Below the pieces are notes generated by a model. That model saw only the letters and a list, made by a program, of their open reading frames with translations, did not search any database and was not told where the DNA came from. DNA of 64,000 bases from an uncultured Lachnospiraceae bacterium. GTDB lineage: Bacteria; Bacillota; Clostridia; Lachnospirales; Lachnospiraceae. Shown piece by piece: positions 1 through 9,333 of the stretch. Both the position numbers and the translations under genes were made by a program. Position 1 is the first letter of the stretch. Every line of letters starts with the position of its first letter. Where the stretch lies: contig CANOZK010000005.1 of NCBI GenBank assembly GCA_947571775.1, positions 62,001 to 126,000 of the forward strand, given 5' to 3'.

Positions 1-244
1 GGCCGTTTACCATGCCCGCATACATCCCTTCCTGCAGCTCCTCTGTATTCACATCATTTAGATAATACATGTCAATCAGACCTTCCAGGTAACTGATTTT
101 ATCTAAGTTTTCTTTGTTGGTCAACGTTCCTCCAACCTTGGACTGTCCCGCTGTCGTATACGTATAAAATCCTCCTGCAGATACCAATGCCATCAGCAGA
201 AGGCCCAAAAGAAAGCCTTTGAAAAATTTTCCACGATGATCCAT
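1..244 (-). CDS. ctpA: S41-family C-terminal processing protease, N-terminal fragment
   Basis: The first 81 codons of a gene that runs off the left edge. The ATG at 244 has a GAGGAG ribosome site just upstream. The protein opens with basic residues, then a hydrophobic stretch (about residues 9-28) that looks like a signal anchor, then a helical segment of the kind that precedes the PDZ and protease domains in CtpA/CtpB proteins. No catalytic residue lies in the window, so the family call rests on this N-terminus and on the position after ftsE-ftsX, where Clostridia usually carry an S41 protease. CtpA-type enzymes act outside the membrane, often on cell-wall hydrolases. Confidence 0.72.
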   Translation of the reverse strand, partial: MDHRGKFFKGFLLGLLLMALVSAGGFYTYTTAGQSKVGGTLTNKENLDKISYLEGLIDMYYLNDVNTEELQEGMYAGMVNG

Positions 245-393
245 ACTCACTCCTCAATGGCAACAGTTCGGACGCCTTCACTGTTACGTATTTCGCAGGA
301 ACACGCCGACAGGCCGCCTCCCCGCGGAGTTTTGGCCTGCCAGCACTTGTGAATGTAGCCTGCATTACTATTTTTATCCATTTTTCACAGCAT
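245..393. other. spacer between ftsX and ctpA, no gene seen
   Basis: 149 bp between the ftsX stop and the ctpA start. The reading frame that crosses it on the minus strand has no ribosome site and no recognisable domain. In many relatives an M23 peptidase gene sits at this place; none is present here. Confidence 0.5.
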
Positions 394-1302
394 TTATACC
401 TTTAAATGTTTCCTGGTTGTAAATAGACTGCCGAAAAAGCCAATGCCCATGCCCAACACCAGGCTGACCGGCAACAGTACTTGGAACACCTGTCCCACCG
501 GCACGAACTGCAAAATCCCGTCCAACACCTGGAATTTTTTCAGAATATAGGTAATGACCTGGTTATACATCACGAACAGCACAGCCAACGGAATGGCGGC
601 TCCAATCAGCCCCAGGATGATTCCCTCCAGCAAAAAAGGCGTGCGGACAAAGAGATCCGTAGCTCCGATCAGCTTCATAATCCCGATTTCCTCCCGACGA
701 ATTGTAATACCGGTAGAAACCGTGTTGCTGATCAGAAAAATGGCAACGATCAGCAAAATGACAATGATACTGATCGAGATCGTCGCAACCAAACGGTTAA
801 ACGTCCCCAAGGTCTTGGCGGCGCGTTCAGACTGCCGCACTTCACGCACGCCCTCAAGCCCTTCAATATAGGCGACCAGATCGCTTTGCTCCTCAATTTG
901 TTTTACATAAACTTCATAATTGGAAGAATTTGCCAGGGGATTATCATCCTGAAAACCTTCCGCAGCGTCTTTTGACTCCCCGAAATACTGGTCCCGAAAC
1001 TCTTCCCAGGCTTGTTCTGCCGATACATACCTGATTTCCAAAACCTCCGGGCGCGCCTCAATCCGTTTGCCTACATCTTCAATCACCTCGTCGCCCACAT
1101 TTTCCTCAAACAAGACCGTAATGGGCACATCTTCCTCTACCCCTTTTACAATGTGATTGACATTGGTAACAATGGAATAGAAAATGCCAAAGATAAAAAT
1201 ACAGGCTGCCATCGTGACAATGGACGCCAGGGAAAACATCCAGTTCCTGGCAATATTTTTAAATCCCTGTTTCAGTTCGTAGACGATCGTGCTAATCCTC
1301 AT
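394..1302 (-). CDS. ftsX: cell-division ABC transporter permease FtsX
   Basis: Membrane subunit of FtsEX, which transmits ATP hydrolysis by FtsE to cell-wall hydrolases outside the cell. About 302 residues with one transmembrane segment near residues 22-45, an extracytoplasmic domain to about 175, then three more segments, the usual FtsX topology. An upstream in-frame ATG at 1326 exists, but the ATG at 1302 is preceded by AAGGGG and begins inside the ftsE stop region (overlap 11 bp), so it is preferred. Translational coupling to ftsE is likely. No M23 hydrolase follows directly. Confidence 0.93.
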   Translation of the reverse strand: MRISTIVYELKQGFKNIARNWMFSLASIVTMAACIFIFGIFYSIVTNVNHIVKGVEEDVPITVLFEENVGDEVIEDVGKRIEARPEVLEIRYVSAEQAWEEFRDQYFGESKDAAEGFQDDNPLANSSNYEVYVKQIEEQSDLVAYIEGLEGVREVRQSERAAKTLGTFNRLVATISISIIVILLIVAIFLISNTVSTGITIRREEIGIMKLIGATDLFVRTPFLLEGIILGLIGAAIPLAVLFVMYNQVITYILKKFQVLDGILQFVPVGQVFQVLLPVSLVLGMGIGFFGSLFTTRKHLKV

Positions 1303-1978
1303 AGTGATATTCCCCTTCTTGTTCATCGCTGATGATCACGCCTTTTCGCATGGCAACCACGCGTTTTTTCATAGCGTTTACGATTTCCTTATTGTGAGTA
1401 ACTACCACAACCGTTGTTCCCCTGTCGTTGATCTCTTCCAACAGCCGCATGATTTCCGCCGCATTCTGGGGATCCAGATTTCCAGTGGGCTCATCCGCCA
1501 GCAGGATATCCGGCCGATTGACCAGGGCGCGGGCAAGGGCCACTCTCTGCTGTTCGCCTCCTGACAGCTCTTTTGGACGAGAACGGTACTTCTCCGCTAA
1601 TCCAACCAGAGTCAGCATTTCTGGAACCCTTTTGCGGATCACTCTGGTCGGCCTTCCGATTACACGCTGAGCAAAAGCCACGTTTTCATATACATTCCGA
1701 TCTTTCAGCAGACGGAAGTCCTGAAAGACCACCCCCAGCTTCCTGCGGTATTTCGCTATCTGGCGGCGCTTCATCGTTCTCAAATTTATTCCGTCCACCA
1801 TCACCGTCCCGGACGAAGCATCCAACTCCTTTAACAGCAGTTTGATCAACGTCGATTTCCCCGAACCGCTGTTTCCTACAATAAATACAAACTCTCCTTT
1901 ATCAATATGAAGATTGGCATTTTTGACCGCAGGCTGCCCCTTGGAGTATGTCTTGCTCACATCTACCAGATCAATCAT
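1292..1978 (-). CDS. ftsE: cell-division ATP-binding protein FtsE
   Basis: ABC ATPase of the FtsEX complex at the cytoplasmic face of the membrane. 228 residues, full family length. Walker A GNSGSGKST at residues 35-43, ABC signature LSGGEQQR near 140, Walker B ILLADEP just after, and the switch histidine in VVVVTH. It overlaps ftsX by 11 bp and lies 17 bp after the upstream PucR/CdaR-type regulator, so the three plus ctpA probably form one transcription unit. Confidence 0.95.
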   Translation of the reverse strand: MIDLVDVSKTYSKGQPAVKNANLHIDKGEFVFIVGNSGSGKSTLIKLLLKELDASSGTVMVDGINLRTMKRRQIAKYRRKLGVVFQDFRLLKDRNVYENVAFAQRVIGRPTRVIRKRVPEMLTLVGLAEKYRSRPKELSGGEQQRVALARALVNRPDILLADEPTGNLDPQNAAEIMRLLEEINDRGTTVVVVTHNKEIVNAMKKRVVAMRKGVIISDEQEGEYHYED

Positions 1979-1995
1979 AAAGTATCCTCCTCCAG

Positions 1996-3093
1996 TTAAT
2001 ATTCCAGAGTCTCCATGTATTTCATATAACGCACCACCATCAAAGCGATTTTAAACGTAATGGCGTCTTCAAATACGCGCAGATCTAACCCCGTTGTCTT
2101 CTGCAATTTATCCAGACGATATACCAAGGTATTTCTGTGAATGTAAAGCTGTCTGGAAGTTTCAGAGACATTCAGACTGTTTTCAAAAAACTTGTCGATG
2201 GTCACCAGCGTCTCCTCGTCAAAATCGTCTGGTGATTTTCCCTCGAAGATTTCCCGGATAAACATTTTACAAAGCGGTATAGGAAGCTGGTAAATCAACC
2301 TGCCGATTCCAAGGGAGCTGTATGCGATAACCTCCCTGTCGCCGAAAAAGATCTTGCCCACATCCAGAGCCATACGGGCTTCTTTGTAAGAACGGGACAC
2401 TTCCCTTAACTCGCGGACAATCGAACCGTAGGCAATATAACTGCCCGACTGCTTATCCAGCCCCAAAGAATCCAGGATGCTTCTGGCCAATTTGTCCATC
2501 TCCTCATACCCTTCCTCGTCTGCCAGTTCTTTTACGATAATGATGCTCTTTTCATCCACCGCAGTGATAAAATCACCGTTTTTGCCCTGGAACAGCGCTT
2601 TTACATTCTCTACGGAATGGTGTTCCCGGTCGTGGCTGACCTCCAGAATAAATACGACTCTGCGCATATCCGCTTCAATGTGTAGCTTCTTTGCACGGTT
2701 ATAGATGTCTACCAGCAGCAGGTTATCCAACAGCAGATTTTTGATAAAGCTGTCCTTGTCAAACCGCTCCTTATATGCCACAATCAGACTTTGTATCTGA
2801 AATGCAGCCAGCTTTCCTATCATATATGTATCTTCGTCTTCGCCATGCACCATCAGAATATAGTCAAGCTGGTGGTCATCACTGACCTTAAAATACTGAT
2901 ATCCCTTGATCAACTGGCTTTCTGCCTGGGATTCCGCAAAAGCTTTTACTTCCACAAAGACAGAGACGTTCTCTGAAAATGTAGAAGCCACGACTTTTCC
3001 CTCTGCATCCATAATGCACAGGTCTGTTCTTGATATTTCTTTTAACCCTTCCAAAGTATTCTGAAGCACTTGATTCGATATCATTTTTTTCAC
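1996..3093 (-). CDS. PucR/CdaR-type transcriptional regulator
   Basis: About 365 residues. The N-terminal part resembles the sugar-diacid recognition/GAF-like region of CdaR-family regulators, the middle is GGDEF-like, and the C-terminus carries the PucR helix-turn-helix (near residues 305-355, with the IHRNTLVYRLDKL recognition helix). Three starts are possible: ATG 3114, GTG 3093 and ATG 3084. A GGGGAGG ribosome site 4 nt before the GTG favours 3093, though 3084 is plausible. It is immediately upstream of ftsE, an arrangement I recall as common in Lachnospiraceae. The ligand and regulon cannot be read from sequence. Confidence 0.82.
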   Translation of the reverse strand: MKKMISNQVLQNTLEGLKEISRTDLCIMDAEGKVVASTFSENVSVFVEVKAFAESQAESQLIKGYQYFKVSDDHQLDYILMVHGEDEDTYMIGKLAAFQIQSLIVAYKERFDKDSFIKNLLLDNLLLVDIYNRAKKLHIEADMRRVVFILEVSHDREHHSVENVKALFQGKNGDFITAVDEKSIIIVKELADEEGYEEMDKLARSILDSLGLDKQSGSYIAYGSIVRELREVSRSYKEARMALDVGKIFFGDREVIAYSSLGIGRLIYQLPIPLCKMFIREIFEGKSPDDFDEETLVTIDKFFENSLNVSETSRQLYIHRNTLVYRLDKLQKTTGLDLRVFEDAITFKIALMVVRYMKYMETLEY

Positions 3094-3255
3094 CCAACCT
3101 CCCCTATTTTTCAAAACCGCACCATGATTCCGTTTGTTATAACCCCTATCTTAATACAAAATAGACAAAAAAGGAAGCGTAAATTATAAAAATTTCATTA
3201 TTTTTTGTGAAAAATTACCTATATCGAATCCTGCGCCTCAGATTTTTTCATGATT

Positions 3256-5031
3256 TTACAGGTCCCGATCCAACTGACGTGTCAGATATTTTCCTACAAT
3301 CCTGGAAAAATTTTCAATGCTGTGGATATAGGCAAAATCCTTGCCGAAGATTTTTTTCTCCGTGGATAAATCCTTCTCCTCCCCGGCAAATACCCCAAGC
3401 ACGCTGACCCCCATATTGCGCAGCCGCCGAACCTCAAACCCGGTATCGCGGATGGCATACCTGCCCTCGTAAGGCTTGGGATTGCGGGCGTTGGGCCTGT
3501 TCAAAATCACATCATAGGGCCTTCCGTCGCTTAAAATAATCAGGATTTTTTTCTCTTCTTCCCTTTGCAGCAGATCATAGCCGGCTGCCTTGATAGCCAG
3601 CCCGTCCCGGTTATTGGAAGAAGTCATATAATCGAAAATTCGCTCGTTGTGGCTTCGGTCATCGTCGTAATCCCGAAAACGGTGCAGAATCGTATAATCC
3701 CAGAATGTACAAAAACTCATAACCCGATGGGGAATCCCTACATTGCTTAAACTCTCGCTGATCATATAGCCCTGTATGGCCACTTCTCCCTGGCGGGAGC
3801 GCTGGGAACCGCTGGCATCAATCAGAACATCTACCACAAAATCTGAATTGTCGCCTTTGATCTCCCTGCTAAAAAGACGGGTATCGTTCGTTCTGCCCAC
3901 CTTCCACATTTTGGACGGTACAACCTTGCCCCAGTGGGAAGACACTTCCATTACTTCGCTGCGCATGACAAGGGATTTTTTCAAAGTTTCTGTGAGGACG
4001 CTGATGTTGCGTTTTACCGTTCGATGTTTATCGTAATAGAGAAACTTGTTTTTTTCCCGGTTTTTTTTGGCATATTCCAGTTGATAATTGTGCTTTACCG
4101 GATTTTGCAGAATTCCTTCTGTAAAATAAAGGCTGCAATCGCTGTGAATATCCCTGCACATATGGTAATTGATTCGTTTATTGTCCAACTCCTGCATGTA
4201 CGTTTTGCCGAAATTCAATTCCACATAGGAATACATTTTCTCCAGCACTTCCGGGGTGACCACCTTGATGCTGCGTTTTTTGGGAGCTTCTTCTTCCTTT
4301 TCTTCCTCCGGCTCTTCCGGTTCCATGCTCTCCATGTTGGTGATATTTTCTGTCAACTGCTCCAGATAAGTTTCCAGCGCATCCTCATACATTTCTTCCG
4401 ACAGGAAATCCTGCCAGGAATATTCCGTCAATTCCTCCATGGTGACGGCCAGAACGCGCTCCAGATCCCCGTTTTTTTGCGCAAACTTCGGATCGACCAC
4501 CTGATTATACAGTTCGTCGATGATTTGGATCAGCTCCCGGCTGGTAGCAGCCGTGCGGCACTGATACGCCAGATCCATCCACTCCAACATCTGCTTTTCC
4601 AGCGGGTCCCGGTTATCCACGGATTTTTTCATCAACGCATATTTGAGCCTGCCCCACGGAGTGCCCGCCATCGCCTCAAATTCCTGATCCAAAATGGCCT
4701 CAAAGGCTTTGCGGCGGATCGCTTCCACCCCTGGGCGCTCTGCCCGAATCCGCCGTCCTACCGCTTCCTCCATACATAGCTGGGCAATACAGGTCAGCGG
4801 CCCTTCTTCTGCCTTGAGATAGATTTTTTTTACCAGATAAAGGCCCAGTTCTTCCTTATTGTAATACTTGGCAAACGCCCCTTGCTTGACGCCGTCATAC
4901 AGGGCAATCTCCTTTGTCCGAAGAAACGCCGCCACATCCGGTTTCATATCCAGGGTATAGTCCCCGCTCACGGTCCACAGCAGATTCTTAATCCTGTTTT
5001 CTAATTCCAGTTGATTCTCATCCATAGACAT
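3256..5031 (-). CDS. VWA-domain protein, NorD/CobT-like
   Basis: 591 residues. The C-terminal third is a von Willebrand A domain with a MIDAS-type motif, DASGS near residue 408, followed by a conserved serine/threonine region and a terminal aspartate in ILSDGRP. The middle carries a highly acidic linker rich in Glu and Pro (about 235-250). The start overlaps the end of the MoxR ATPase gene by 14 bp. MoxR/VWA pairs act as chaperones that insert or activate metal cofactors (NorQD, CbbQO, CobST). No nitric oxide reductase, rubisco or cobaltochelatase CobN is nearby, so the client is unknown. Confidence 0.85.
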   Translation of the reverse strand: MSMDENQLELENRIKNLLWTVSGDYTLDMKPDVAAFLRTKEIALYDGVKQGAFAKYYNKEELGLYLVKKIYLKAEEGPLTCIAQLCMEEAVGRRIRAERPGVEAIRRKAFEAILDQEFEAMAGTPWGRLKYALMKKSVDNRDPLEKQMLEWMDLAYQCRTAATSRELIQIIDELYNQVVDPKFAQKNGDLERVLAVTMEELTEYSWQDFLSEEMYEDALETYLEQLTENITNMESMEPEEPEEEKEEEAPKKRSIKVVTPEVLEKMYSYVELNFGKTYMQELDNKRINYHMCRDIHSDCSLYFTEGILQNPVKHNYQLEYAKKNREKNKFLYYDKHRTVKRNISVLTETLKKSLVMRSEVMEVSSHWGKVVPSKMWKVGRTNDTRLFSREIKGDNSDFVVDVLIDASGSQRSRQGEVAIQGYMISESLSNVGIPHRVMSFCTFWDYTILHRFRDYDDDRSHNERIFDYMTSSNNRDGLAIKAAGYDLLQREEEKKILIILSDGRPYDVILNRPNARNPKPYEGRYAIRDTGFEVRRLRNMGVSVLGVFAGEEKDLSTEKKIFGKDFAYIHSIENFSRIVGKYLTRQLDRDL

Positions 5032-5935
5032 TTTCCCTGGTCCAGCTCTCTGGTATTCTGGTCATTACCACATCGTCTACAATCTCTTTTTCAAAAATAT
5101 CAAAGGTTTTGTTGGTGACTCCCATGCGCACCGCCAGAAGCGGACGAAGCCCGGTCTGTATGGTGCCAAGCGCAGCCAAAAGCCCTCGCAGATCCAATGC
5201 TTTTGTCGATATCTCACTGTTGTCTGCTTTTAACTGCAGATCCAAGAACAATCCCACAAACTGTTCCACCGCTTCCGGTTTTGCCTGCGGATAAGAGGTG
5301 CGGATGATAAATTCAAGCGTCTGCGCCGTCTGCGGCGGCATATCGATTACCAGAAATCTGGACACCAGCGCTTCGTTCAGCTCTTTGGTTCCCGCATACC
5401 CGTAATTCATCGTGCCGATAAACCGGGCTGCCGGGTGCAGATCAATCTTGTGGTAACCTGGCACATCAATACTCCTGCGGTAATCCAAGGTGGCATGCAG
5501 CACGGAAACGGCGTCGTTTTTTGCCATATTAATCTCATCCAAAATGCCAAAGCCCCCGTACTGAGCGCACTGGTAAATGCTTCCCCGGCGTAGCTTTACC
5601 TGGTTATCCTCAAAAGTATCTGTTCCAATCAGCTCTGCACTTCCGGTATTGACATGAAAAGACACATTGTAAGTCGGCCGATGAAATACGTATGCCAGAG
5701 TTTCCGCCAGAATGTTCTTTCCGGTTGCCTTCGCTCCGGTTAAAAGGATGTTCTGCCCTTTTAACAGACCTGCGATGGCCATTTCTAAAATATCTTTTCC
5801 GTAAAACGGGATTGCAGGTTTTACAATTCTGTTTGCGGCCTCCTCTGCCACAGAATATTGTTCCCGAAATTCTACGATTCCTTGAATCAGCTCCGGGTTT
5901 ACCTGCTGTTCTTTTAAAAAATTTAGATCTTCCAT
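5018..5935 (-). CDS. MoxR-family AAA+ ATPase
   Basis: 305 residues, a single AAA+ module of the MoxR/NorQ/CbbQ group. Walker B is clear (ILDEIN near residue 133), as is sensor 1 in the FIGTMNYG region. The Walker A loop reads GAKATGKN (about 65-72), with asparagine where serine or threonine normally follows the lysine. ATG with GGAGAAC upstream. First gene of a two-gene operon with the VWA partner, driven by the promoter at 5986-6014. It probably remodels a metalloprotein client together with the VWA protein. Confidence 0.88.
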   Translation of the reverse strand: MEDLNFLKEQQVNPELIQGIVEFREQYSVAEEAANRIVKPAIPFYGKDILEMAIAGLLKGQNILLTGAKATGKNILAETLAYVFHRPTYNVSFHVNTGSAELIGTDTFEDNQVKLRRGSIYQCAQYGGFGILDEINMAKNDAVSVLHATLDYRRSIDVPGYHKIDLHPAARFIGTMNYGYAGTKELNEALVSRFLVIDMPPQTAQTLEFIIRTSYPQAKPEAVEQFVGLFLDLQLKADNSEISTKALDLRGLLAALGTIQTGLRPLLAVRMGVTNKTFDIFEKEIVDDVVMTRIPESWTRENVYG

Positions 5936-5985
5936 TTTGTTCTCCTTAAAATCCCCTCAATCATATACTCCGATAATATGGAGCC

Positions 5986-6014
5986 ATTCTATCACAGGCC
6001 GCCTCAAATTTCAA
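5986..6014 (-). promoter_or_regulatory. promoter of the MoxR-VWA operon
   Basis: Minus strand: -35 TTGAAA (6009-6014), 17-nt spacer, -10 TAGAAT (5986-5991), with TG just upstream of the -10. About 50 nt ahead of the MoxR start. Confidence 0.6.
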
Positions 6015-6024
6015 GCTGGCCGGA

Positions 6025-9000
6025 TTATGCATTTACCTTGTTTTTCTTCTTTGAAGTGTAAATATATTCATACCAGGATTTTCCAGACTGGTAAATAATG
6101 GATTTTCCAGTCAGCTTTTTGCAGTCTGCCACCTTGATTTTCCCGGTCAAATATTTATCCCGGCCGCCCGTCAGGCTGCAAGAATGCACTCTGGCCTGCC
6201 AGCCTTTCCCGGTATTTCCAGATACAGCCTTTACATAATAGATCTTTGACTTGGTAATCCTGGCCGCCAGGCATCTGGTGGAAATCTGTTTTTCCCTGCC
6301 GCTCGCTGCGTAAAAAAGATAACAGGTCTGCGGCTTTGTTTTTGCCGAATAAGGCTTTATGAGAAAACGCCCTCCATAACTGTCTATGATCGAAGCGTTT
6401 AAGCGGACGGTTTTCGTCTGGAACGTTTTGGTATCCATGGCGCAGAGGTTTCGTTTGCCGGAACCTTCCGCCTCCTCATAATACAGCTTTTTGCCGCGTA
6501 CCAGCTTTAGATATGCCTTCGCCTGTACTTGAGCCAGTTCCTTTTTGGCGCCGCCTTTTTTCTGCCGGTAAATCACAGTTCGAGTGCCGGATGCATCCTG
6601 GATAAAATCTGCGGAATATGTATAGGAACCGCTTTTTGCTTTTCCCCCTGCTCCCACTTTTGGAATCTGTACGCTCGCAGTACAAGTGGCCGCCTTGTTG
6701 CCCTCTGCTGTCTGTACGGTAATTACCGCCGTGCCGTTGGACGCCGCTGTCACGGTTCCCGACTGATCAACCGCAGCTACCTTCGCATTGCTGCTGCTCC
6801 AGACAATCTCCTGGTTCTCTGCGTTTCCGGGGAGCACCGCTGCCGCCAGTTTGAGTTTTTCCCCTTTGCTCTCTAAGATTATTTGATGTTTATTCAGTTC
6901 CACGCCTGTGACCTTAATCGCCACGGTAACCTTGCAGACAGCGGTTATACTGCCATCCTCTGTGGATGCCGAGATGTCTGCGCTCCCATTTCCCACAGCC
7001 GTAACTAAGCCGTTTTTATCGACCATGGCTACCTGGGCGTTGCTGGTTGTCCAGCAAATTTTTTCATCGGCTGCGCTCTCCGGTTTGATTGCCGCAGTCA
7101 GGCTCTTGGTCTGCCCCGCTTTTGTCAGGCTGAGACTGCTTTTGTTCAAACGAAGGCTTTCCACATTTGTGGATAGCTTGCGGATGTAAAAACGCTGTTC
7201 GTCTACGGCCTGGAACGTATCCAGGATAGCCTTTTGCTCCTGCGATTCATTCCCTGGTGAAATGCCCAGGACACAGTCCTCAATGCTTTGGGGATTCAAG
7301 TAATAACGATCCTCTTTCGCCTGATAAATCTGCCAGAAATGATTTCCCTCCTGGTCAGAGTCGGTCAAATGAATCGCATCGGCTGCGGCCAGATACGCTC
7401 CGTTTGAAGTCATCCGGATCGCATAGCTGCCGTCCTCAGCCTGCTGAAACTCCCATATCTGGTTTGCATTCTTTGCATTGCTCTGAAAGCATGCAGAAGC
7501 AATGTCCTCCTGTCCAGTCAGCACGGCTGTACCATCCTCCGTTTCTATGGAAGCAAGAAAGCTGCTGCTGAGATTGGACATTTTATATTGTTTCAGGGAA
7601 GTAAGATTTATCGCAACCATATCGGCCGCGGCCTCTGCGGCATTGCCTGCAAGGTCATAAGCACAGATATATGTAACATAATTTCCGCTCTGATTTCCAA
7701 GCGCTTCTATGGGGATAAAACATTTTGCCATGCCATCCTCTATTGTTCCCTCAAAGCGTATGGCCTCTTCCCGACTTTTGGAGTCATGCCAGGCAAGAAA
7801 TTCTACTTTCTGCACTCCTACATTATCGGTCACTTTGCAGGTTACGGTATAGCCTTCTGACGAAATATCTTGCACTTTTACATTTTTGATCGCAGGCGCC
7901 TTGGTATCGGCTTTGATTGTGACCGTTCCGGATCCAATCATCGGATTTGGATCTTCCTCTGCCGCACTGATGGCATACACATACACCGGCTGCGTTCCGG
8001 TCTTGCTGACCAGAATAGAAGCATCAAATCCATGGTAATTCCCGACGCCCGGATAAGCTGCCTCCACGTCTGTCCGCTCCTGATCTGCCTCAATCGCATA
8101 GCCCGGCGCGCCGGAACCTGCCACTCCGCCCACATATACATGCACGCTCAATGCCTGTTCGGGAACTTTTCTGTCAAAAGCCCAGCCCTTTACCTTCACA
8201 CTGCAAGCTCCCCCAGTCACCGAATCCAGACATCCCTGGGTTTTCGGCGCGGGCGCATAATCGGGCGTGCCGTATCCAATAATCTGGCTGTCCGTCAGGG
8301 CGTAGCCGCCTGTCCGACCCCCGTCGTATTTTACGGCATTTCCCGCATTTCCCTCAATGGTATGTACCCGTCCTGCGCTTACGTAATTTACAATGCCCAC
8401 ATGGTCATAACCGCCGTTGGCGTCCCAGTCAAAATAGATGATATCGCCGGATTTTGGAACATATCCGCTGATCCGGTTCTGCCAGCGCCCCTGTGCCCGG
8501 AATTCCTGGGCGCCATAGAAACAACTGGCTGTCCGGGGAACCTGACTGGCTCCCGCCTGAGCCCCGCACCAAGAAACAAAGGCATGACACCATGCGTAAG
8601 AATACGTTCCGGCTATCGTTCCCAACCAGTAGGTATACTTATTGGGACGACCGGAAACACCCACCTCCCGGCTGGCGATATCCACAATATCCCCACTTGC
8701 GGCGCCGGCCCGCTGATAGTCTTCCTCCATATATTCTTTGGAAGGCTGAAATTCTACAAGCCCCTCGGCCAGTGCCCTATCCAGCGTTTCCTGATCCAAT
8801 AAATCAATCTCTTCTGTCGTTTTGTCATCCTGCAAAATTTCCGCATCGCTGTTTTCTTCCGAAAAATCTTTTTCTGCCGATGGCGTAAAAACCTGCTCCC
8901 GCGCAAAGACCTCTGCCTGCGGCTCCAACTCGGAATCTTCCATTATTTCTGCTTCCGGCAAATCCTCTGTTTCCTTCCAAACTGCGTTTTCACTGTTAGA

Positions 9001-9141
9001 CGATACAGCCAGTTCCTGTTCCAGCACTTCCGACGCGCTCTCCTGTATAGATACGGCAGCGGCCGTGGCAGGCTCGGTGATTGTAAGCACTGCCAGGATC
9101 GCCGCCGTCACTGCTGCTGTAAACGGTTTCCTTCCTGCCAT
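6025..9141 (-). CDS. large secreted CHAP-domain cell-wall hydrolase with Ig-like repeats
   Basis: 1038 residues from the ATG at 9141, chosen over 9186 because AGGGGG lies just upstream. Signal peptide (about 1-30), acidic low-complexity segment (30-140), CHAP amidase/endopeptidase domain (about 150-290; catalytic cysteine in AWCHAF, histidine in YDHVGIVNY), then an Ig/GBS-Bsp-like domain with DNVG and DLAGN motifs (405-510), a ricin-like beta-trefoil segment (515-650) with repeated QIW/FWQIY cores, two BIG2 Ig-like domains (655-830) with the KV-AV-D-G-V-A pattern, and a C-terminal beta-rich segment. Likely cleaves peptidoglycan or acts at the cell surface. No sortase motif or transmembrane anchor is visible at the C-terminus. 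Confidence 0.85.
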   Translation of the reverse strand: MAGRKPFTAAVTAAILAVLTITEPATAAAVSIQESASEVLEQELAVSSNSENAVWKETEDLPEAEIMEDSELEPQAEVFAREQVFTPSAEKDFSEENSDAEILQDDKTTEEIDLLDQETLDRALAEGLVEFQPSKEYMEEDYQRAGAASGDIVDIASREVGVSGRPNKYTYWLGTIAGTYSYAWCHAFVSWCGAQAGASQVPRTASCFYGAQEFRAQGRWQNRISGYVPKSGDIIYFDWDANGGYDHVGIVNYVSAGRVHTIEGNAGNAVKYDGGRTGGYALTDSQIIGYGTPDYAPAPKTQGCLDSVTGGACSVKVKGWAFDRKVPEQALSVHVYVGGVAGSGAPGYAIEADQERTDVEAAYPGVGNYHGFDASILVSKTGTQPVYVYAISAAEEDPNPMIGSGTVTIKADTKAPAIKNVKVQDISSEGYTVTCKVTDNVGVQKVEFLAWHDSKSREEAIRFEGTIEDGMAKCFIPIEALGNQSGNYVTYICAYDLAGNAAEAAADMVAINLTSLKQYKMSNLSSSFLASIETEDGTAVLTGQEDIASACFQSNAKNANQIWEFQQAEDGSYAIRMTSNGAYLAAADAIHLTDSDQEGNHFWQIYQAKEDRYYLNPQSIEDCVLGISPGNESQEQKAILDTFQAVDEQRFYIRKLSTNVESLRLNKSSLSLTKAGQTKSLTAAIKPESAADEKICWTTSNAQVAMVDKNGLVTAVGNGSADISASTEDGSITAVCKVTVAIKVTGVELNKHQIILESKGEKLKLAAAVLPGNAENQEIVWSSSNAKVAAVDQSGTVTAASNGTAVITVQTAEGNKAATCTASVQIPKVGAGGKAKSGSYTYSADFIQDASGTRTVIYRQKKGGAKKELAQVQAKAYLKLVRGKKLYYEEAEGSGKRNLCAMDTKTFQTKTVRLNASIIDSYGGRFLIKPYSAKTKPQTCYLFYAASGREKQISTRCLAARITKSKIYYVKAVSGNTGKGWQARVHSCSLTGGRDKYLTGKIKVADCKKLTGKSIIYQSGKSWYEYIYTSKKKNKVNA

Positions 9142-9200
9142 AAAATCATGCCCCCTTATTTTCTGCTTAAATACACATTTATACAAAATTCTTATCGTTT

Positions 9201-9229
9201 ATTTTACCGTGAACGCAAAAATATTTCAA
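9201..9229 (-). promoter_or_regulatory. promoter of the CHAP gene
   Basis: Minus strand: -35 TTGAAA (9224-9229), 17 nt, -10 TAAAAT (9201-9206), about 60 bp before the ATG in a very AT-rich stretch. Confidence 0.65.
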
Positions 9230-9317
9230 TAGTTTTAATAAAAAAATTCAAAATTTTCCAATTTATTAATAAAATATTAAATATAAAAAAAAGCTTTTTT
9301 TTTTCAGCGGGATGTAT

Positions 9318-9323
9318 TATAAT
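9318..9323 (+). promoter_or_regulatory. -10 element of the tRNA-Pro gene
   Basis: Perfect TATAAT ten bases before the tRNA 5' end. The expected -35 position falls in a T-run and is poor. Confidence 0.5.
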
Positions 9324-9333
9324 GGCTTTTGTA

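Noticed and set aside
99..365. 88-codon minus-strand reading frame across the ftsX-ctpA spacer
   Set aside because: It overlaps ctpA in another frame, has no ribosome site and shows no domain.
3934..4779. 281-codon plus-strand frame inside the VWA gene
   Set aside because: Antisense to a well-supported gene and rich in Phe, His and Arg, as expected from a shadow of it.
7870..8802. 310-codon plus-strand frame inside the CHAP gene
   Set aside because: Antisense shadow with no recognisable domain.
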